Part shown: positions 6,905 to 10,922 of the stretch, piece by piece
Layout: each line of letters begins with the position of its first letter
Position numbering within the stretch: position 1 is the stretch's first letter
Origin: DATLOJ01 sp035536315
Lineage (GTDB): Bacteria > Actinomycetota > CADDZG01 > JAHWKV01
DNA length: 10,922 nucleotides
NCBI GenBank assembly: GCA_035536315.1
Contig: DATLOJ010000135.1
Coordinates: 1-10,922 of the forward strand
Direction: 5' to 3'
Program-made: the position numbers and the translations under genes
Notes under the pieces: model-generated
The model's database searches: none
Told to the model about the DNA's origin: nothing
The model's input: the letters and a program-made list of their open reading frames with translations, nothing else

Positions 6905-8022
6905 CTACTGCGGCCAGAGGGGTTTACGTCCACATACCGTTTTGCATCGTGCGGTGTGGCTATTGCGACTTCAACGCGTATGCCGGGATGGACGAGCTTG
7001 CGGATCCTTACGTCGATGCCTTGTTGAAAGAGATAGACGACCGCGCCGATGGGGGCGTGGTGACGACGGTGTTTTTCGGAGGCGGCACTCCCACTCAGCT
7101 TCCACCAGAGCAGCTCGGACGAATCGTTCAGCGAATTCGCGAGCGATTCGAGGTGACCTCGGGGGTCGAGATCACCGTGGAGGCAAACCCAGAGACTCTC
7201 GAGCCCGGCGTGGCCTCTGGCTTGCTGGAGAACGGGTTCAACAGGATCAGCATCGGAGTCCAGTCGACGTCGGCCAAGGTGTTGCAACAGCTGGAGCGGG
7301 TTCACTCATCAGATCGGGCCATCCGGGCCCTCGAGTGCGCGGTTGCTGCCGGTTTCGAAAGAGTCAACGCGGACCTCATCTACGGAACCCCGGGGGAAAC
7401 GATGCAGGAATGGCGCGCATCGCTGGCGAGGGTGCTCGCAACCGGAGTGACTCACGTGTCCGCATACGCATTGACCGTCGAGGAGGGCACGCCGCTTTCG
7501 CTCAAGGTGGCGCGCGGAGACCTGCCGGCCCCGGACGAGGACGATCTGGCGGACAAGTACGACTTGCTCGTCGAAACGTTGAGAGATGCTGGATTGGAGC
7601 GCTATGAAGTCTCGAACTTCGCGCGCGAAGGACATGAGTGCATGCACAACATCGGCTACTGGAAGGGGGCCGACTACTTCGGATTCGGCGCTGGAGCACA
7701 CTCTCACCGCGCTGGAAGAAGGTCCTGGAACGTGCGGTTGCCGCGTACGTATATCGACCGGTCGCCCTCAGTCGAGGATGGCTTCGAGACTCTGGAGCCC
7801 GAACAAAGGCGCGGGGAGGCGGCGGTGCTGGCCCTTCGCCTGGCGCAGGGAATCCGGCGAAAGGACTTCTCGCAAATGTGGGGCTCAGACCCGGTCGAGC
7901 TGTGGCCCGGCCCGATCGCCGGGGGAGCCGATGGCGGAATCCTTCATGTCGACGACGACACTGTTCGATGCACCGACAAGGGTTTCCTGCTGATGGACGG
8001 CGTCGCAAGGGAGCTCGTTTAA
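6901..8022 (+). CDS. hemW: Radical SAM haem chaperone HemW
   Basis: A 373-residue radical SAM protein. The iron-sulfur cluster motif CIVRCGYCDF places cysteines at residues 15, 19 and 22. The residue after the next position is F24, as in HemW, whereas true HemN coproporphyrinogen dehydrogenases have a fourth Cys there. A SAM-binding GGGTPT follows at 60-65, and the conserved HNIGYWKGADYFGFGAGAHS stretch and a C-terminal HemW domain come later. Known family members bind haem and hand it to target proteins, and older annotations call them oxygen-independent coproporphyrinogen oxidase. The frame is open upstream to 6763, but that part is the lepA C-terminus in another frame. I choose the GTG at 6901, which overlaps the lepA stop as GTGA and has GGGGGA 6 nt upstream (6889-6894). 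Confidence 0.93.
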   Translation: MTTAARGVYVHIPFCIVRCGYCDFNAYAGMDELADPYVDALLKEIDDRADGGVVTTVFFGGGTPTQLPPEQLGRIVQRIRERFEVTSGVEITVEANPETLEPGVASGLLENGFNRISIGVQSTSAKVLQQLERVHSSDRAIRALECAVAAGFERVNADLIYGTPGETMQEWRASLARVLATGVTHVSAYALTVEEGTPLSLKVARGDLPAPDEDDLADKYDLLVETLRDAGLERYEVSNFAREGHECMHNIGYWKGADYFGFGAGAHSHRAGRRSWNVRLPRTYIDRSPSVEDGFETLEPEQRRGEAAVLALRLAQGIRRKDFSQMWGSDPVELWPGPIAGGADGGILHVDDDTVRCTDKGFLLMDGVARELV

Positions 8023-8032
8023 GCGGGAATGC

Positions 8033-8059
8033 TTAGCACTCGCGATATCAGAGTGCTAG
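8033..8059. promoter_or_regulatory. CIRCE operator for HrcA
   Basis: TTAGCACTC (8033-8041), a 9-nt spacer, then GAGTGCTAG (8051-8059). This matches the CIRCE consensus TTAGCACTC-N9-GAGTGCTAA at all but the last base. It lies 10 nt after the hemW stop and 10 nt before the hrcA ATG, so HrcA most likely represses its own operon here. The spacer itself contains the palindrome GATATC (8044-8049). Confidence 0.97.
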
Positions 8060-8069
8060 CCTCTCAAGC
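8033..8069 (+). promoter_or_regulatory. Predicted leaderless hrcA promoter within CIRCE
   Basis: A TAGCCT -10 box (8057-8062) overlaps the right CIRCE arm and ends 7 nt before the hrcA ATG, the spacing expected when transcription begins at the start codon. A TTAGCA (8033-8038) in the left arm, 18 nt upstream, can serve as a -35 box with 4 of 6 consensus bases. No Shine-Dalgarno sequence precedes the ATG. Bound HrcA would cover both promoter elements. Confidence 0.5.
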
Positions 8070-9143
8070 ATGGTTCAGCCCTCATCTTTGCCCTCACTCG
8101 ATTCGCGAAAGGCCACCGTTCTCAGGGCGGTAGTCCGCGAGTACGTCCGGGCCGGCCAGCCGGTCGGATCTCGGACTTTGTCGGAGCGGTACCGGCTGAA
8201 GGTATCGGCGGCCACGATCAGAAACGACATGGCCGTTCTCGAAGAGCTCGGATTCATCTCTCAGCCGCACACTTCCGCCGGAAGGATTCCGACGGATCTT
8301 GGATATCGCTGGTTCCTGGACAACTGGCCCGGCGTGAAGTGGCCCGAGCTGCCCACGGCAGAGCAACAGGCGATCTCAGCCATCGGACGCGTGGAGTACG
8401 CAGGTCTGGACGAGGCGCTTCGGTCGGCCTCCCAGGTTCTCAGCGATGTCACCGATGCGACCGCCGTCGTCGCAGGTCCTCCCACTCAGAAGAACAGACT
8501 GCGCAGACTCGAGCTTCTTCAAAGGCCCGATGGAAGAGCAACTTTGCTTTTGATTGCGGATACGGGAGTGGTGAAGCAAGGTGTGACGGATGTTCCTGCG
8601 GGGTTGGGGGCCGACCAGCTTGAAGACATGGGCAGGCAGTTGAGTGGAGCGCTGGAAGGTGTGTCTTTCGACAAGCTCGCGTCGCAGATGGTCGACGAGG
8701 ACGAAGACGAGTCCGCCAAAGCCTCAAAGCGCAAAGAGCTAAAGCGATCTGTGGCGAAGGAAGTCACAAGAATCATCCAGAGCTCTTCCGAGGAAAGGAT
8801 CTACCGCGGCGGTACGGCCCACATCCTGTCGCCGGACAAGTTTCAAGATATTCAGACAGCGCACAACGTAGTTGAGGCGCTGGAGAGCCCCCCGCTCCTC
8901 GGCGAGCTGCTCGATAGGGCTCGTCAGTCACCGGCGGTCCTGGTGTTCATCGGAAGGGAAGTTCCCATCGAAGAGATGCAGGCTTGCGCGGTTGTGTTCT
9001 CTCCTTACGAAGTCGATCACGAGACGGTCGGATCCCTCGGCGTCATCGGTCCGACTCGGATGGACTACCCCCATACGATCTCGGCGGTTGCAGCAGCGGC
9101 GCGGTCGCTGAGCAAGTTGCTCGAGGATGAAGAACGCGGATAA
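8070..9143 (+). CDS. hrcA: Heat-inducible transcription repressor HrcA
   Basis: A 357-residue protein of normal length. The N-terminal winged helix carries GQPVGSRTLSERYRLKVSAATIRNDM (recognition part SAATIRNDM at 46-54) and the hallmark HTSAGRIPT at 67-75. The rest is the GAF-like dimerisation domain ending with LGVIGPTRMDYPHTI, also typical. HrcA binds CIRCE and represses chaperone genes; in well-studied relatives GroEL helps it fold, linking repression to chaperone supply. A run of alternating acidic and basic residues at about 209-226 is a charged insert. The CIRCE element just upstream shows autoregulation. The ATG at 8070 fits a leaderless transcript; a TTG at 8088 is a less likely alternative. 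dnaJ follows after 17 bp. Confidence 0.96.
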   Translation: MVQPSSLPSLDSRKATVLRAVVREYVRAGQPVGSRTLSERYRLKVSAATIRNDMAVLEELGFISQPHTSAGRIPTDLGYRWFLDNWPGVKWPELPTAEQQAISAIGRVEYAGLDEALRSASQVLSDVTDATAVVAGPPTQKNRLRRLELLQRPDGRATLLLIADTGVVKQGVTDVPAGLGADQLEDMGRQLSGALEGVSFDKLASQMVDEDEDESAKASKRKELKRSVAKEVTRIIQSSSEERIYRGGTAHILSPDKFQDIQTAHNVVEALESPPLLGELLDRARQSPAVLVFIGREVPIEEMQACAVVFSPYEVDHETVGSLGVIGPTRMDYPHTISAVAAAARSLSKLLEDEERG

Positions 9144-9160
9144 GTGGCCCACTAACGCAA

Positions 9161-10243
9161 ATGGCCGATTACTACGAAGTGCTCGGCGTCTCACGGGAGG
9201 CCGATGAGTCGGAGATAAAGAAGGCTTACCGCAGCCTCGCCCGGCAGTATCACCCAGATGCGAACCCGGGTGACCCGGAGGCCGAGCACAAGTTCAAGGA
9301 CGTGGCCGAGGCGTACGCCGTGCTGTCCGATCCTGAGAAGCGGCGGCAGTACGACCTGTTCGGATCGGCAGGTCCATCGGCTTCCATCGATCCATTCGAC
9401 ATATTCGCTTCGTTCTTTGGCGGCGGTCCCTTCGGGTTCGGCCGGGGGCCCGCGGTTCAGGCCGGGAACGACCTTGTCACGGATGTCGAGCTCGACCTGG
9501 AGGAGGTTGTCCGCGGAGCGACGAGGACGGTGAAGCTCACCAACCACGTGCGGTGCGATCAATGCAAGGGGTCCGGCGCAGCGGAGGGGGCCGGAGCAAC
9601 GACCTGCGCCCGGTGCGGGGGGGCCGGATCGGTTCGCAACGTCCAAAGAAGCGTGTTCGGAAACGTGATGACGTCGTTCACGTGTCCCGACTGCCAGGGC
9701 TCGGGCCAGGACATCTCGGACCCTTGTCCCGAGTGCACCGGAGAGGGACGAGTGAGGGCGCGTGACGAGGTTGTCGTCGACGTACCGGCAGGAGTTGCCG
9801 ACGGCATGCAGATGGAAGTGAGCGGCAGGGGGGAGGCCGGAAGGCGCGGCGCACCCGCAGGCGACCTTTACCTTCGCTTTCGGATCAAGCCCCATCCATC
9901 CTTCGAGCGCTACGAAGAGGACCTGTTGACGAAGGTTCCGATTTCTTTCGCGCACGCGGCTCTCGGCGGTTCGGTCGAGGTCGAGACATTCGATGGGACC
10001 GAGCGAATTGATGTCCCGGCGGGAACTCAAGGGGGCCACAGATTCAAACTGCGAGGCCACGGTATTCCGCACCTTCGCAGCGGGCGAAGAGGGGACCTGT
10101 TCGTTGAGGTCGCGATCGATGTGCCGCGCGAGATGACCGCGGAACAAAGAGAAGCTGTGCGCAAGCTTGCCGAAGCCTCGGGCGAGAAAATTTCTGAGAA
10201 CCACGGAATCCTAGGAAAGCTCAAGAGCGCCCTCAGGCCTTGA
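9161..10243 (+). CDS. dnaJ: Chaperone protein DnaJ (Hsp40)
   Basis: A 360-residue type I (class A) DnaJ. The J domain (1-65) has HPD at residues 31-33, the site that stimulates the DnaK ATPase. A short G/F region follows, with FFGGGPFGFGRG. The zinc-binding region has four CxxCxGxG repeats with cysteine pairs at 132/135, 149/152, 175/178 and 189/192. The two C-terminal substrate-binding domains complete the protein. It delivers unfolded substrates to DnaK in the cytoplasm. Its place after hrcA, with no dnaK or grpE nearby, is that of the second actinobacterial dnaJ (often called dnaJ2). No good Shine-Dalgarno sequence is visible in the 17-bp gap after hrcA, but the MADYYEVLGV start is conserved. 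The CIRCE upstream of hrcA probably controls it. Confidence 0.96.
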   Translation: MADYYEVLGVSREADESEIKKAYRSLARQYHPDANPGDPEAEHKFKDVAEAYAVLSDPEKRRQYDLFGSAGPSASIDPFDIFASFFGGGPFGFGRGPAVQAGNDLVTDVELDLEEVVRGATRTVKLTNHVRCDQCKGSGAAEGAGATTCARCGGAGSVRNVQRSVFGNVMTSFTCPDCQGSGQDISDPCPECTGEGRVRARDEVVVDVPAGVADGMQMEVSGRGEAGRRGAPAGDLYLRFRIKPHPSFERYEEDLLTKVPISFAHAALGGSVEVETFDGTERIDVPAGTQGGHRFKLRGHGIPHLRSGRRGDLFVEVAIDVPREMTAEQREAVRKLAEASGEKISENHGILGKLKSALRP

Positions 10244-10922
10244 CCAGGTCGCACGCGCCGTTCTTCTTCGCGGACTCGGGGGCCGGTACCAACGTTTCTC
10301 TTTCGGGAGATGACGCCAGGCACCTCGCGGTTGTAAGAAGGGCCGGAGAAGGGGAGCTGATCAAAGTTTCCGACGGCAAAGGTTCGATCCACCAAGCGCG
10401 CCTGACGTCGGTAGCCCGCGACTTGGTAACCGCGGAGATCGTCTCGACAGACCAGGTTGCAAAGAACGAACCAACGGTAAGGGTCTTCCAGGCCTTGGCT
10501 AAAGGAGGCAAAGCGGATTCGGTCATTCAGAAGCTCGTCGAGCTCGGCGTCGACCAGATAACCATCTTCACGTCGGGCCGCTCGGTTCCAGAGTGGGACG
10601 CCGCGAAGTCAGAGCGAATGCTCGATCGCTGGAATGAAATTGCGAGGGGTGCTGCCAAGCAATCCCACCGGGCCTGGCTCCCCAAGGTAAACGGCCCGCT
10701 AACCCTCCACGAGATGCTCGCAGCCCTGGGATCCTCTGCCCTTTTCGGCGATCCCGACGCGGGCAAGCGTCTTCGGGATGCCCTCCCCGCAGAAGCCGCC
10801 GAGATTTGCCTGATTGTTGGCCCGGAAGGCGGTTTCTCCGAGAAAGAGATACGAGCCCTCGAAGAGAAGGGGGCCGAAGGAATAACGCTAGGCCCCCAAA
10901 TCCTGAGAACAGAAACCGCCGC
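10240..10922 (+). CDS. rsmE: 16S rRNA (uracil1498-N3)-methyltransferase, 3' truncated by window end
   Basis: The window shows 227 codons and the frame is still open at the edge. RsmE proteins are usually about 240-250 residues, so little is missing. A PUA-like N-terminal part (SLSGDDARHLAVVRRAGEGE and a following DGKG turn) precedes a SPOUT trefoil-knot domain. That domain has the SAM-binding GPEGGFSEKEI (GPEGG at 194-198) and the LGPQILRTETA signature at the very end. It methylates U1498 of 16S rRNA using SAM. An in-frame stop at 10195-10197 and the lack of ATG or GTG leave TTG at 10240 as the only credible start; it overlaps the dnaJ stop as TTGA. No Shine-Dalgarno sequence is in range, so translation probably depends on coupling with dnaJ, within the HrcA-controlled unit. 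Confidence 0.93.
   Translation, partial: MTRSHAPFFFADSGAGTNVSLSGDDARHLAVVRRAGEGELIKVSDGKGSIHQARLTSVARDLVTAEIVSTDQVAKNEPTVRVFQALAKGGKADSVIQKLVELGVDQITIFTSGRSVPEWDAAKSERMLDRWNEIARGAAKQSHRAWLPKVNGPLTLHEMLAALGSSALFGDPDAGKRLRDALPAEAAEICLIVGPEGGFSEKEIRALEEKGAEGITLGPQILRTETA

Noticed and set aside
7906..7923. CCCGGC/GCCGGG hairpin inside hemW
   Set aside because: A 6-bp G/C-only stem is easily found by chance at this base composition.
9191..10204. Long - strand open frame (337 codons) opposite dnaJ
   Set aside because: It lies entirely antisense to a clear dnaJ and has no recognisable domain. Long antisense frames are common in G+C-rich genes.
1..10922. CRISPR array, insertion sequence, prophage or defence system
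   Set aside because: No regular spaced repeats, transposase, integrase or nuclease-type gene is present. Every gene is a known housekeeping or competence gene.

Overview
This window is a conserved housekeeping block from a high-G+C bacterium, roughly 60% G+C by eye. The gene order comEA-comEC-holA / rpsT (opposite strand) / lepA-hemW-hrcA-dnaJ-rsmE, an actinobacterial-type aminopeptidase N upstream, hrcA followed directly by dnaJ without grpE or dnaK, and several starts with no Shine-Dalgarno sequence all point to the Actinomycetota. The class or genus cannot be settled from this window. Nothing suggests a plasmid, phage, island or CRISPR locus.

Layout. Positions 1-561 hold the C-terminal end of a pepN-type M1 aminopeptidase. 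A 371-bp non-coding gap (562-932) follows, rich in short perfect palindromes. Next come comEA, comEC and holA on the + strand (933-4773), linked by 1-nt and 4-nt stop/start overlaps and probably one transcript. rpsT lies on the - strand (4782-5045), converging on holA with an 8-bp gap and diverging from lepA across a 53-bp promoter region. lepA and hemW overlap by 4 nt. A CIRCE operator (8033-8059) sits between hemW and hrcA and probably controls hrcA-dnaJ-rsmE. rsmE starts on a TTG overlapping the dnaJ stop and runs off the right edge.

How the genes work together. ComEA and ComEC are the DNA receptor and membrane channel for uptake of transforming DNA. HolA is the clamp-loader delta subunit of the replicase. 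RpsT, LepA and RsmE serve the 30S subunit, translation and 16S rRNA methylation. HemW is a radical-SAM haem chaperone. HrcA represses heat-shock genes through CIRCE, and DnaJ is the Hsp70 co-chaperone.

I did not find a previously undescribed system. The points worth a second look are regulatory: CIRCE laid over a predicted leaderless promoter, two mutually exclusive divergent promoters threaded by interlocking palindromes, a perfect 14-bp hairpin inside comEA, paired 15-bp palindromes 40 bp apart after pepN, and a codon-phased over-represented octamer.
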